64,000 bases of DNA from Virgibacillus_P tibetensis (lineage in GTDB: Bacteria; Bacillota; Bacilli; Bacillales; Amphibacillaceae), in assembly GCF_036026595.1 (NCBI RefSeq), contig NZ_JARZFX010000004.1, forward strand, positions 1 to 64,000. The letters are read 5' to 3'. The notes beneath the pieces were generated by a model that ran no database searches, was not told where the DNA came from, and saw only the letters and a list, made by a program, of their open reading frames with translations. Both the position numbers and the translations under genes were made by a program. Below are positions 35,474 to 44,051 of the stretch, piece by piece (within the stretch, counting starts at the first letter, position 1; each line of letters opens with the position of its first letter).

Positions 35474-36619
35474 ATGTCTAATTCTTTTAAAAGTAATGAT
35501 AATGTCGTTCAATCTATTGATATAGAGGAAGATTCTCCAATTAGTTTCGAGGAAATAGAAAGTGCAGCCAAACAAGCTATGTCTACTCCTGCTTTTAGTT
35601 ATATCGCTTCAGGTGCCGGTGGTGAGGAGACAGTAAGGAACAATGCCGATGCATTTAAGAAATATTCAATTACCCCGAGATTATTAAATGATGTATCCAA
35701 ATTGGATACGAGTGTAACTATTTTTGGACAAACATACCCTACGCCACTATTACTTGCACCAGTTGGTGTTTTAAAGTTAGCTGATGAGCAGGGGGATCTG
35801 GCTGTTGCTCGGGCAGCAGCTAAATATAAGGTTCCGTTTATACAAAGTACTGTTTCGAGTTATTCAATTGAAGATGTAGCTCAAGCTACAAGTGATAGTT
35901 CTAAATGGTTTCAATTATATTGGTCCACCAACGAGGAAATTTCCTTTAATATGGTGAAACGAGCTGAAGAAGCAGGCTATAAAGCAATTGTATTAACGAT
36001 AGACACTATTACACTAGGTTATAGAGAAAAAGACATGCGTCATCGATTTTCACCATTAGCACTAGGCTACGGTCAAGGAAACTTTGAATCAGATCCTGTA
36101 TTCTTATCAACATTAGAAAAGGTTAATTCACGCACTATAGTTCAGGGTATTATAGATAATATCAATTATCCAGCTTTAAATTGGGAGCATGTCAAAGAGT
36201 TGAAAAAAAGAACGTCATTGCCACTCGTTTTAAAAGGGATTTTACATCCAGAAGATGCTCTTCTGGCTATTGAATATGGAGTTGATGGAATTATTGTTTC
36301 AAATCATGGTGGAAGGCAATTAGATGGTGTTATTTCTAGCATTGATGCTCTACCTGAAATCGTAAAGGTTGTAGATAGTCAAATTCCTGTATTATTTGAT
36401 AGTGGGATTCGAAGAGGGATTGATGCCTTAAAGGTGCTAGCTCTTGGGGCTGATGCTGTCTTGGTTGGCCGTCCATACGTCTATAGCTTAGCTGCAGGTG
36501 GCGAAAAAGGGGTAGGACAATTTTTAGCTAATTTCCTTCAGGACCTTCAAACTTCTATGATGTTGTCCGGTGTTAAAGATGTAAAAGAACTACGCCAATT
36601 AAAAATTGCAAGAGTGTAG
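35474..36619 (+). CDS. FMN-dependent alpha-hydroxy-acid oxidase, second copy
   Basis: This 381-residue paralog of the enzyme at 15737-16879 has the same motifs: FSYIASGAGGEETVRNN, LLAPVGVLKLA, WFQLYW, VSNHGGRQLDG (catalytic His) and DSGIRRG…GADAVLVGRPY. The ATG at 35474 is used because it aligns with the start of the paralog; upstream in-frame codons have no ribosome site. Unlike the first copy it is not in the S-box operon and has no metabolic neighbours; an IS256 scrap follows directly. It may be a transferred or specialised duplicate with different regulation. Confidence 0.85.
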   Translation: MSNSFKSNDNVVQSIDIEEDSPISFEEIESAAKQAMSTPAFSYIASGAGGEETVRNNADAFKKYSITPRLLNDVSKLDTSVTIFGQTYPTPLLLAPVGVLKLADEQGDLAVARAAAKYKVPFIQSTVSSYSIEDVAQATSDSSKWFQLYWSTNEEISFNMVKRAEEAGYKAIVLTIDTITLGYREKDMRHRFSPLALGYGQGNFESDPVFLSTLEKVNSRTIVQGIIDNINYPALNWEHVKELKKRTSLPLVLKGILHPEDALLAIEYGVDGIIVSNHGGRQLDGVISSIDALPEIVKVVDSQIPVLFDSGIRRGIDALKVLALGADAVLVGRPYVYSLAAGGEKGVGQFLANFLQDLQTSMMLSGVKDVKELRQLKIARV

Positions 36620-36638
36620 GTTAAATCTAGCATTAAAT

Positions 36639-36720
36639 AATGATCCAACCAAAAAAGGAGCATTCCCTAACGAGGATGCTCTCCTGAAAGTACTCTATTT
36701 ACGTGTCAAAGAACTAGAGT
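36639..36720 (+). pseudogene. IS256-family transposase C-terminal scrap
   Basis: The frame reads NDPTKKGAFPNEDALLKVLY and then LRVKELES. The block KKGAFPNEDALLKVLYL is the well-known end of IS256-type (mutator) transposases. The continuation is unrelated, and no catalytic domain remains. Confidence 0.65.
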
Positions 36721-36788
36721 CAAATTACACACTTATTCGACAAACCCATTCTCCAAGCGTTTTTCATTGTTTTTTATTTCTGTCCTTA

Positions 36789-37241
36789 TCATTCTTGATT
36801 AATATCAACGATAATTTCATCAAAATATTCTCCATCAATATAAACTTGTATCTTCCAAAGTCCTGATGATGGAAACAATACTGTTGAACGAGCGTGTCCG
36901 TAAATTTCATTGCCACGAGGGGATAACATTTCATCTTTGGAATTTATTGGATCTATCGCTCCTTCTTCGCCTTGTTTAAATGCTTTTACTTCCCATTCTT
37001 TGTAGGATATATCTTCCGCTCCCCAAAAATGCCACATCCACTTTTGTCCTCTTTCTGTAATTGTTTTCATACCAATTATTCCAATACTACCTTCTTTTCC
37101 AAACATTTCACCGTAATCACTCGAAAAAACTGTACTAGTATCTTCCCATTTTTCTTCTTTATTCATTTCTTCTGATTTACAAGACACCACCATCAAAAAA
37201 ACAATACTAAATACAATCAGTATCAATATTTTTCTTCTCAA
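36789..37241 (-). CDS. DUF4871-like lipoprotein
   Basis: This 150-residue lipoprotein has the signal ILIVFSIVFLMVVSC (lipobox MVVSC, Cys near residue 21). The mature part has a beta-sandwich flavour and the block WMWHFWG…LSPRGNEIYGHARSTV, then FPSSGLWKIQVYIDGEYFDE, which resembles the DUF4871 group of Bacillus lipoproteins. No enzymatic residues. It is monocistronic and convergent with the oxidase gene. Family name from memory of this pattern, moderate certainty. Confidence 0.75.
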   Translation of the reverse strand: MRRKILILIVFSIVFLMVVSCKSEEMNKEEKWEDTSTVFSSDYGEMFGKEGSIGIIGMKTITERGQKWMWHFWGAEDISYKEWEVKAFKQGEEGAIDPINSKDEMLSPRGNEIYGHARSTVLFPSSGLWKIQVYIDGEYFDEIIVDINQE

Positions 37242-37433
37242 AAAAACTCCTCCTTTATTTTCTTAAATAATTAGCAATTTATAAATTTACTTTAATTTAG
37301 CACAAATTCTTCGTTTCCTCTTCAAAAAATATAAAAATATAATTTGTATTTTATCTTTTAAAGGTACTAAAACAATATTCAATTATGAATCAATCTGAAG
37401 GCAAATTACACAAAGGGAGATAAAATATACCAT

Positions 37434-37447
37434 TGCATAATTATGCA
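37434..37447. promoter_or_regulatory. Perfect palindrome in the YjiH promoter region
   Basis: TGCATAATTATGCA is a 14-bp perfect palindrome upstream of a −10-like TATGATATATT. Its form is close to ArgR/AhrC-type boxes, but no arginine gene is near, so the binding factor is unknown. Confidence 0.4.
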
Positions 37448-37539
37448 TATTTATGATATATTATTAGCTGTCTAATTAAGTAGGGATAATACGATCAACA
37501 AAATCTATTTAAAATATAAAGAAGTTGGAGAGATTCAAC

Positions 37540-38928
37540 ATGGGAATTGAAAAGCCACAACAGGTAAAAGAAGTTACTGACAAAAAAGAGTTTACAGCAA
37601 AACAATATATGGGCTTTTTGCTTCCGTCATTAATTGGAGTTTTGCTATTTTTAGTCCCTATTTCTGTGAATGGAAAAGTAACAATCGGACTAGGAGTTTT
37701 AGCGGATGGTTTACAGGGTGCCATAGCTGATTATATTCCTTTATTTATGACAATTGTCCTCTGTATTTCTGCAGTTGGTAGCTTGATCGTTAAATTTACA
37801 ACAATAGAAGCAGTTAAAAAGAGTACATTTTTAACTAGTTTATTTGATATCACGCTATTCTGGTTACTATTAAGATGTATTGGCGCATTATTTGCTATTA
37901 TTACATTGAATCAAATAGGTCCTGAATTTATTTGGTCGAGTGCTACGGGTGGAGTAGTACTATATGATTTAATTCCGGTATTAATGGTTTGGTTTTTATT
38001 TGCTTGTTTATTTATGCCTCTTTTACTTCAATTTGGGTTGATGGATTTTATCGGAACATTGGTACGTAAAGTAATGGTTCCTTTATTTAAATTACCTGGA
38101 CGTTCCTCCATTGACGCTTTAGTATCATGGATGGGAAGTGGAACAGTGGGGGTATTATTAACGACACAACAATATGAAGCTGGTTATTATACAAAACGTG
38201 AAGCATCTGTTGTTGCAACGAACTTTTCTATTGCTTCGATTGCGTTTAGCCTTATTATTGCAAGGTTTTTAAATATTGACCATATGTTTATCCAGTTTTA
38301 TTTTAGCGTAATTGTAACAGGAGTAATTGCTGCTATTATTTGTCCAAGGATCCCGCCTCTTTCGTTAAAGAAAAATACGTATTACGAGCCGGTAGGGAAA
38401 CAAATAGATGAAGTTGTGCCAGAAGGAGTATCTAGTTTCCGATGGGGAGTTAAAAAGGCTGTTGAAAAAGCAGACCAAGTTAAGAGTTATTCCAGTGTAA
38501 TAAAAAGCGGGGTACAAAATGTAATCGATATTTGGTTCGCTTTAATACCATTGGTGATGGCGTTAGGAACGGTAGCACTTGTTATTGCGGAGTTTACTCC
38601 AATATTTAATATCCTATCTTATCCTTTTGTACCATTCCTTCAGTTACTGCAAATCCCAGAGGCTCAAGCTGCTGCACCTGCTATGCTTGTTGGTTTTGCA
38701 GATATGTTTTTACCTGCTGTAGTTGGAAGTGGGATTGAGTCAGAACTTACACGATTTGTTATAGGTGTAATGTCCTTATCCCAGTTAATATACATGTCTG
38801 AAATTGGTATTCTATTAATAAAATCAAAAATCCCAGTTTCATTTGTAGAACTATTTATTATATTTCTACAAAGAACAATCATTACGTTGCCAATTGCTGC
38901 ATTAATGGCACATCTATTATTTTTTTAA
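37540..38928 (+). CDS. yjiH: YjiH-family membrane protein (nucleoside recognition/gate domain)
   Basis: This 462-residue multi-pass membrane protein of about ten helices contains Gate-domain-like segments (SSIDALVSWMGSGTVGVLLT and later VGFADMFLPAVVGSGIESEL) characteristic of YjiH. The family is predicted to transport a small metabolite; the substrate is unknown. ATG at 37540 follows TTGGAGAG. It is followed by a perfect hairpin terminator and then an aminotransferase gene. Confidence 0.88.
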   Translation: MGIEKPQQVKEVTDKKEFTAKQYMGFLLPSLIGVLLFLVPISVNGKVTIGLGVLADGLQGAIADYIPLFMTIVLCISAVGSLIVKFTTIEAVKKSTFLTSLFDITLFWLLLRCIGALFAIITLNQIGPEFIWSSATGGVVLYDLIPVLMVWFLFACLFMPLLLQFGLMDFIGTLVRKVMVPLFKLPGRSSIDALVSWMGSGTVGVLLTTQQYEAGYYTKREASVVATNFSIASIAFSLIIARFLNIDHMFIQFYFSVIVTGVIAAIICPRIPPLSLKKNTYYEPVGKQIDEVVPEGVSSFRWGVKKAVEKADQVKSYSSVIKSGVQNVIDIWFALIPLVMALGTVALVIAEFTPIFNILSYPFVPFLQLLQIPEAQAAAPAMLVGFADMFLPAVVGSGIESELTRFVIGVMSLSQLIYMSEIGILLIKSKIPVSFVELFIIFLQRTIITLPIAALMAHLLFF

Positions 38929-39000
38929 ATGTAATTTAGTAAAAGTGAATTAGAAGATGGTAACTTGGAAGTTTAAATAAAAAAAATTAATATAAGACCA

Positions 39001-39034
39001 GAAAGCATTGGTACCTACCAATGCTTTCTATTTG
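39001..39034 (+). terminator. Perfect hairpin terminator after yjiH
   Basis: GAAAGCATTGGTA, a 2-nt loop, TACCAATGCTTTC, then tatttgttatttt. The stem core CATTGG/CCAATG is the same as in the hairpins at 14191 and 25577. Confidence 0.85.
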
Positions 39035-39106
39035 TTATTTTAATAAAAATAGTTAATCTGTATATAACAATAACAGCAAAACATAATGGAAAGGTGAATG
39101 ATAGAA

Positions 39107-40300
39107 ATGAATATGGAATCTTTTCTTTCTGAAGACACGAAAACCGCTCTTAAGAATGATCCACCGGGCGAATGGATGCCAACACTCCCGGATGGTTGTA
39201 TACGTTTAAGTTCTGGATTCCCGGCACCTAATCTTATCCCAGTTGAGCAGCTTCAAGCAGCAGTTATGCGCCTGCTTGAAGAAGAGAAGGATTTACCGTT
39301 GCATTATATTGGAAGCCCTAAAATGGCAAAGCTAAAGGAACAGCTACAAGCGAGGTTGTTACGACGTGGTATCCGTGCTTCAGAAGATGAACTCTTAATT
39401 ACATCTGGTGCATGTCAGGCGATCGATCTAATTGCCCGCATTTTAGTGGATAATAAAACAGTCGTTGCCGTAGAATCGCCAACGTATATGGAAGCATTAG
39501 AAGTATTCCAAAACTATACGAAGCACTTTATTAGTATTCCAGTGGATGAGTACGGACTGCAAACAAATAAATTAGAAGAGATTCTAGCAGAAAGGAAAAG
39601 AAAAGGGTTCCCGCTTCCTCGTATTTTATATACAATCCCAACTTTTCAAAATCCAACAGGTACAACGATGACAATGGATCGTCGGAAACATGTGTTGGAA
39701 CTTGCTGCCAAGTATGATTTTCTTATCATAGAAGACGATGCTTATGGGGAATTATACTTTCAAACACACTCAGTTCCGTTAAAAGCAATGGACAACGAAG
39801 GACGTGTTCTACATGTTGGTTCTTTATCCAAGGTAGTAGCACCGGGAATGCGAATCGGATGGATAACTGCAACAACCGAATTTATTACCGCTTTGGCTTG
39901 GTTTAAAAAAGATTTAGACCATCCGTTTGCCCAGGCAACAATGGCTTCCTTTTTAGAAAGAACTGACTTAGAGGAAAGGCTCAAAACCTTAAGAGAAACG
40001 TACCAAGAAAAGTGTAACGTCTTACTTTCTGCATTGGAACAACACATGCCCAAATCAGTCTCGTGGTATGTTCCAGAAGGTGGTTACTTTGTGTGGGTCA
40101 AAATTGTTGGTGTTGATACGTCGGAATTTTTAACTCAGGCTCTCGATGAAGGTGTCTCCTATATCCCGGGTAAACATTTTTTCTTAAATCAGCAGGATGG
40201 AGCAGAGTACCTTCGTCTATCATTTAGTTACGCTGACCAAAAAGAGATAGTAGAAGGAATTCAGAAACTCAGTAAAGTTATAAAATTAATCCTTTCGTAG
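39107..40300 (+). CDS. PLP-dependent aminotransferase (class I/II, MocR-like fold without HTH)
   Basis: This enzyme of about 397 residues is of fold type I. The PLP Lys is in VGSLSKVVAPGMRIGW; the cofactor Asp is in IIEDDAYGEL; PTFQNPTGTTM is the Asn-containing loop, and the substrate carboxylate Arg is in YLRLSFSY. It belongs to the 2-aminoadipate/aromatic aminotransferase group related to MocR regulators, but has no helix-turn-helix. Start: two in-frame ATGs, 39098 and 39107; the second is better spaced from AAGGTGA. In this neighbourhood it could reaminate 2-oxo acids from the hydroxyacid oxidases, but they are not linked in an operon. Confidence 0.85.
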   Translation: MNMESFLSEDTKTALKNDPPGEWMPTLPDGCIRLSSGFPAPNLIPVEQLQAAVMRLLEEEKDLPLHYIGSPKMAKLKEQLQARLLRRGIRASEDELLITSGACQAIDLIARILVDNKTVVAVESPTYMEALEVFQNYTKHFISIPVDEYGLQTNKLEEILAERKRKGFPLPRILYTIPTFQNPTGTTMTMDRRKHVLELAAKYDFLIIEDDAYGELYFQTHSVPLKAMDNEGRVLHVGSLSKVVAPGMRIGWITATTEFITALAWFKKDLDHPFAQATMASFLERTDLEERLKTLRETYQEKCNVLLSALEQHMPKSVSWYVPEGGYFVWVKIVGVDTSEFLTQALDEGVSYIPGKHFFLNQQDGAEYLRLSFSYADQKEIVEGIQKLSKVIKLILS

Positions 40301-40310
40301 TATTTATACC

Positions 40311-40350
40311 AAGTATGACAAGTGCGGTGAACCATACCATAATTAAATGT
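40311..40350 (+). repeat. Dispersed palindromic repeat, copy 7
   Basis: GTGCGGTGAACCATACCATA followed by ATTAAATG, directly behind the aminotransferase stop. The palindrome centre has one mismatch (CGGTGAACCATA). Confidence 0.65.
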
Positions 40351-40414
40351 GTTTTTTCATCATACATTTATTCCATCTTCGTGAATATTATAGTTAAGAA
40401 AGTAGTCTAAGTGA

Positions 40415-40550
40415 ATCTTATACTCTGGAGTGAATCTCCTGCGGCAGTGGAAGATCGACTAACTCCGCCGCTCCTGAGCGACTACGTCGACCCACCCGCG
40501 ATGCGCGGGGGCAGTCCGTACGTCCCTAAACGGGCGCTTGCGCTTTTGTT
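40415..40550 (+). repeat. Bacillaceae-type GC-rich dispersed repeat, partial copy
   Basis: The end AGTCCGTACGTCCCTAAACG followed by GGCGCTTGCGCTTTTGTT is the same as in the copy at 48530-48722. The left part differs, so it is a partial or rearranged copy. Confidence 0.6.
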
Positions 40551-40604
40551 CATGCTAAATAGTAACGGTATTACCTGTTTATTAATGGGAAAATTAAAAA
40601 AGTA

Positions 40605-40633
40605 TTGACACAGAACGAAATCCCGTTCATAAT
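40605..40633 (+). promoter_or_regulatory. Promoter of the proBA T-box leader
   Basis: −35 TTGACA (40605-40610), 17-bp spacer, −10 CATAAT (40628-40633), ahead of the T-box. Confidence 0.65.
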
Positions 40634-40684
40634 GTTTCTAATATTAACTGTAGATAAATCTTTAAGGATTTAAATTTATATAAA

Positions 40685-40928
40685 AAAGTAATGATAGGGA
40701 CTAGTAAATAGTTATCAGGTAAAAGAGAGTAAAATTCATCGGCTGAAAGATTTTACACACCTTAAATGCTATTGAACCTATCCCTTGAACTGTTAGGCAA
40801 AACCTAACCGATTTCCTGCGTTAAAGGATTTTTAAGTGGATATTAGAATAAATCTAATATCAATGAAGGTGGTACCACGGAGACAAAGCTCTTCCGTCCT
40901 TATTACAAGGATGGAAGGGCTTTTTTTA
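40685..40928 (+). ncRNA. T-box leader, proline-type (CCU specifier)
   Basis: The stem I base (TAATGATAGGGACTAGTAAA) begins near 40690. The specifier region reads GAACCTATCCC, giving a CCU proline codon followed by a purine. The T-box sequence AAGGTGGTACCACGG is at 40866-40880, then the terminator stem CTCTTCCGTCCTT / AAGGATGGAAGGG with T7. Uncharged proline tRNA should stabilise the antiterminator and turn on proBA. The specifier fits the proline genes downstream. Confidence 0.92.
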
Positions 40929-40937
40929 TCAAATAGA

Positions 40938-41131
40938 AGTATAAAATTTTTGGCTGGATAAGTTCTATGTCAGCAAAAGCGATGTCCAGCTCTAGCGCCC
41001 ATCACCTAGTGCGCTTCCGGCTCCTTCTTGCGATAAGTCAACATCGATTCAGCTACGCTCATCGTGTTTCCTTTATCTCATACGGGTCCGTCCAGCGCAT
41101 ACGGTGATAAACGGGCGCTTGCGCTTTTGTT
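40938..41131 (+). repeat. Bacillaceae-type dispersed repeat, copy between T-box and proB
   Basis: About 190 bp from GTATAAAATTTTTGGCTG to CGGGCGCTTGCGCTTTTGTT. It shares both ends and internal blocks (GATAAGTCAACATCG, GTGTTTCCTTTATCTC) with 48530-48722. The internal blocks are partly self-complementary, so a folded RNA or DNA form is likely. It occupies nearly the whole gap between the T-box terminator and the proB start. Confidence 0.75.
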
Positions 41132-41155
41132 ATAAAAATGGATGGTGAATGAATA

Positions 41156-42277
41156 GTGAAGAAGAAAAGAATTGTTGTCAAAATAGGGAGTAGTTCTTTG
41201 ACAAATAGTAATGGTGGACTTTGTAGTGAGAAGATGTGTGAGCATGTTGATGCTCTTGCACGATTAAAGAAGCTTGGGCATGAAGTTATTCTCATTTCGT
41301 CCGGAGCCGTTGCAACAGGCTTTGCTGATCTAGGCTATTCATCTCGTCCTACCACCATTGCTGGCAAGCAAGCAGCTGCAGCCGTTGGCCAAGGATTATT
41401 AATCAGAGGGTATACGGAAGAATTTAAAGAAAGGCATGGCATTGTGGCGGCACAATTACTGTTGACGAGGCATAATTTCTTGCATAAAGATCAATATCAT
41501 AATGCAAATGTCACATTATCTGAGCTTTTAAAATGTAATGTCCTGCCGATTATTAATGAAAATGATTCGGTGTCTGTAGAAGAATTAACCTTTGGGGATA
41601 ATGATATGCTATCGGCGCTAGTGAGTGGCCTCGTTCAAGCGGATTTTTTAATGATCTTGACGGATATCAATGGAATCTATAATCAAAACCCACGAACAAA
41701 TCCGAATGCGATAAAGTATGACTTTCTTCATGAAATTAATGATGAATTAGTAAGTGGTGCTTCTGGAACGGGTACGAAGATTGGTACCGGTGGAATGAAA
41801 TCAAAAGTAGAGGCAGCACGAACGGCGCTGGATTTGGGTGTAAAAGTATTTATTGGATCCGGTACAGGGAATGAAAAATTGGTCGATATTCTTGTTGGAA
41901 AAGGGGATGGAACCTATATTGGAAGTACTTCTCAAGCTAGTGTGAAAGCGTCGAAGCAATGGTTAGCACTACATTCCATTCCTAGTGGAAAAATTGAAGT
42001 TGATCAAGGTGCAGTAGGTGCGATCTTAAGGCAAGGGAAAAGTCTTCTTCCGGCTGGTGTGACAAACATTTATGGGAACTTTACTACCGATGATGTCGTT
42101 GAGGTTGTGAACATAAATGGAAACATTATCGGCAAAGGGAAAGTGAATTTCTCTTCAGAACAATTATTGGAAATTAAAGGATTATCAAGTACAGAAGCTA
42201 TGGTTATAACTAACAGTCATCACAGAGTGGTAATCCATAGGGATCATTGGGTCAGCCAAATTGAGAGGAGAAGGTAG
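41156..42277 (+). CDS. proB: Glutamate 5-kinase
   Basis: This 373-residue enzyme makes gamma-glutamyl phosphate, the first step of proline synthesis. N-terminal amino acid kinase domain (RIVVKIGSSSLTNSNGG, VILISSGAVATGF, INENDSVSVEEL, FGDNDMLSALVSGL, GTGGMKSKVEAA) and a C-terminal PUA domain from ~275. GTG start with a modest GGTGA site. It follows a proline T-box and precedes proA by one base, so the pair is one operon made on demand for protein synthesis. Confidence 0.95.
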   Translation: MKKKRIVVKIGSSSLTNSNGGLCSEKMCEHVDALARLKKLGHEVILISSGAVATGFADLGYSSRPTTIAGKQAAAAVGQGLLIRGYTEEFKERHGIVAAQLLLTRHNFLHKDQYHNANVTLSELLKCNVLPIINENDSVSVEELTFGDNDMLSALVSGLVQADFLMILTDINGIYNQNPRTNPNAIKYDFLHEINDELVSGASGTGTKIGTGGMKSKVEAARTALDLGVKVFIGSGTGNEKLVDILVGKGDGTYIGSTSQASVKASKQWLALHSIPSGKIEVDQGAVGAILRQGKSLLPAGVTNIYGNFTTDDVVEVVNINGNIIGKGKVNFSSEQLLEIKGLSSTEAMVITNSHHRVVIHRDHWVSQIERRR

Positions 42278-42278
42278 G

Positions 42279-43550
42279 ATGAGTGAAATCGTTCAAGCAA
42301 GCCAAAGTAGGGAGTTAATTCAAAAAGGGAAAAAGGCTAAAGCAGCCGCTTCTTTATTAGCAAAAGCGACGACTGAACAAAAAAATAAAGCACTTCTAAT
42401 GATGGCAGAACAGCTTATCAAAGAACAGGCATTTATTTTAGCAGAAAATGAGAAAGACATAAGAGCTGGAAAAGAAAATGGAATGACTGACGCTTTGCTT
42501 GATCGCTTAAAATTAAATGACCAACGATTACGAGACATGTCCGAAGCGCTTATTCAGTTAACAAAACTGAAAGATCCCACTGGCGAATTGTTAGAGGAAT
42601 GGGAACCTCCGAACGAACTTAATATCTCACAAATCCGAGTACCGCTTGGGGTAGTTGGCATGATTTATGAAGCTAGGCCGAATGTGACAGTTGATGCATC
42701 AAGTCTTTGTTTAAAAACAGGTAATGCGGTATTGCTTCGTGGGAGTTCAACAGCAATCAATTCCAATATAGCAATTGTAAAGGTTATCCAGCATGCGCTT
42801 GAATTGAGTAAACTACCTATTGAGTCTGTGCAATTGCTTGAAGACACAAGCCGAAAAACGGCCTCTGAAATGTTCAAATTGAATCAATATCTCGATGTGT
42901 TAATTCCTCGTGGTGGTGCAAAGCTGATTCAAACGGTTGTGCAAAACTCGACCGTTCCAGTATTAGAAACGGGTGCAGGGAATTGTCATGTATATATTGA
43001 TGAAACAGCTGATCCGAAAATGGCGATTGATATAGCGATCAATGCCAAAACACAACGTCCATCTGTATGTAATGCTTGTGAAACGATTCTTATCCATCGG
43101 AAGTGGGCATCCAAGCATTTACAAGATTTATATACCGCTTTACGAGAGAAAGAAGTGCGTATTCATGGGGATGAAACGGTACAAAAAGTGGGAATGGATG
43201 TCATTCCTGCTACTGAAGCAGATTGGGGAACGGAGTATTTAGATCTGGAATTGGCATTAAAGGTAGTCGGTAACAATGATGAGGCCATTGCACATATTAA
43301 TCGTTATGGAACAAAACACTCAGAGGCGATAATTTCCCGGACGGTGGAAAATGTAGAACAATTTTTCAATGAAATTGATGCTGCAGCCATCTATCACAAT
43401 GCCTCAACAAGATTCACTGACGGATTTGAATTTGGATTCGGAGCTGAAATTGGGATAAGTACACAAAAACTCCATGCTCGTGGACCAATGGGTTTAACCG
43501 CCTTAACCTCAACTAAATATATCATTAAGGGAAAAGGGCAAGTAAAGTAG
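42279..43550 (+). CDS. proA: Gamma-glutamyl phosphate reductase
   Basis: This 423-residue aldehyde dehydrogenase-superfamily enzyme makes glutamate semialdehyde for proline. The catalytic Cys lies in QRPSVCNACETIL; other marks are GVVGMIYEARPNVTVDA, VLETGAGNCHVYID and FGFGAEIGISTQKLHARGPM. ATG at 42279 after GAGGAGAAGG; the longer in-frame start overlaps proB without need. Ends with a clear terminator. Confidence 0.95.
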   Translation: MSEIVQASQSRELIQKGKKAKAAASLLAKATTEQKNKALLMMAEQLIKEQAFILAENEKDIRAGKENGMTDALLDRLKLNDQRLRDMSEALIQLTKLKDPTGELLEEWEPPNELNISQIRVPLGVVGMIYEARPNVTVDASSLCLKTGNAVLLRGSSTAINSNIAIVKVIQHALELSKLPIESVQLLEDTSRKTASEMFKLNQYLDVLIPRGGAKLIQTVVQNSTVPVLETGAGNCHVYIDETADPKMAIDIAINAKTQRPSVCNACETILIHRKWASKHLQDLYTALREKEVRIHGDETVQKVGMDVIPATEADWGTEYLDLELALKVVGNNDEAIAHINRYGTKHSEAIISRTVENVEQFFNEIDAAAIYHNASTRFTDGFEFGFGAEIGISTQKLHARGPMGLTALTSTKYIIKGKGQVK

Positions 43551-43618
43551 TCTCTACGTGTTAATGTGGCCATTAGCTCCTTTTCTATCGTAGCAGGAAG
43601 TAGAAATAAGCATAGATA

Positions 43619-43656
43619 AAACCTGAGCTCAGTGATTAGAGGCTCAGGTTTTTTTG
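43619..43656 (+). terminator. Terminator of proBA
   Basis: AACCTGAGC … GCTCAGGTT followed by TTTTTTT. Confidence 0.85.
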
Positions 43657-44051
43657 AATGGGAAAAGGATGCTGAAGGGAATCGAGAGGAGAATGTTGAT
43701 CGTATATCTTCTCCTAGATAATCGTTTGTCTCAAGCCACTAATAGAACTACTCAATTATGGAATAGAGCCAGATCAACAGCGATGCATCTTAGAATCGCG
43801 TTTAGCGACTTTTATAATAGATGGTTGATCTAAAAATGCTTGCCATTCATAAAAAAATTTTTGTTGGGCCATCAAGCGGAGTTTTTTCTGAATTTCAATT
43901 TTTATTATATTGCATATATAAAGATCTTTTATTTCGTAATATTAAAAAACATAAATAGAAAATTTACCAAATATTTACACTGATTTAATACTATATAAAC
44001 ATTTGAGAGTTATAATAACCTTGTAAATAGAAAATAACAGGGAGGAACTTA
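43657..44051. other. Intergenic with a displaced ClC gene fragment
   Basis: At 43695-43732 the minus strand reads ETNDYLGEDIRS, nearly identical in bases to codons 35-46 of the ClC gene at 48737-50038 (its start region). No other coding signal. The phnD leader with GGGAGG occupies the end. Confidence 0.55.

Noticed and set aside
41156..43550. Osmotic-stress proline operon (proHJ type)
   Set aside because: The T-box with a proline specifier shows control by tRNA charging, as for anabolic proBA.
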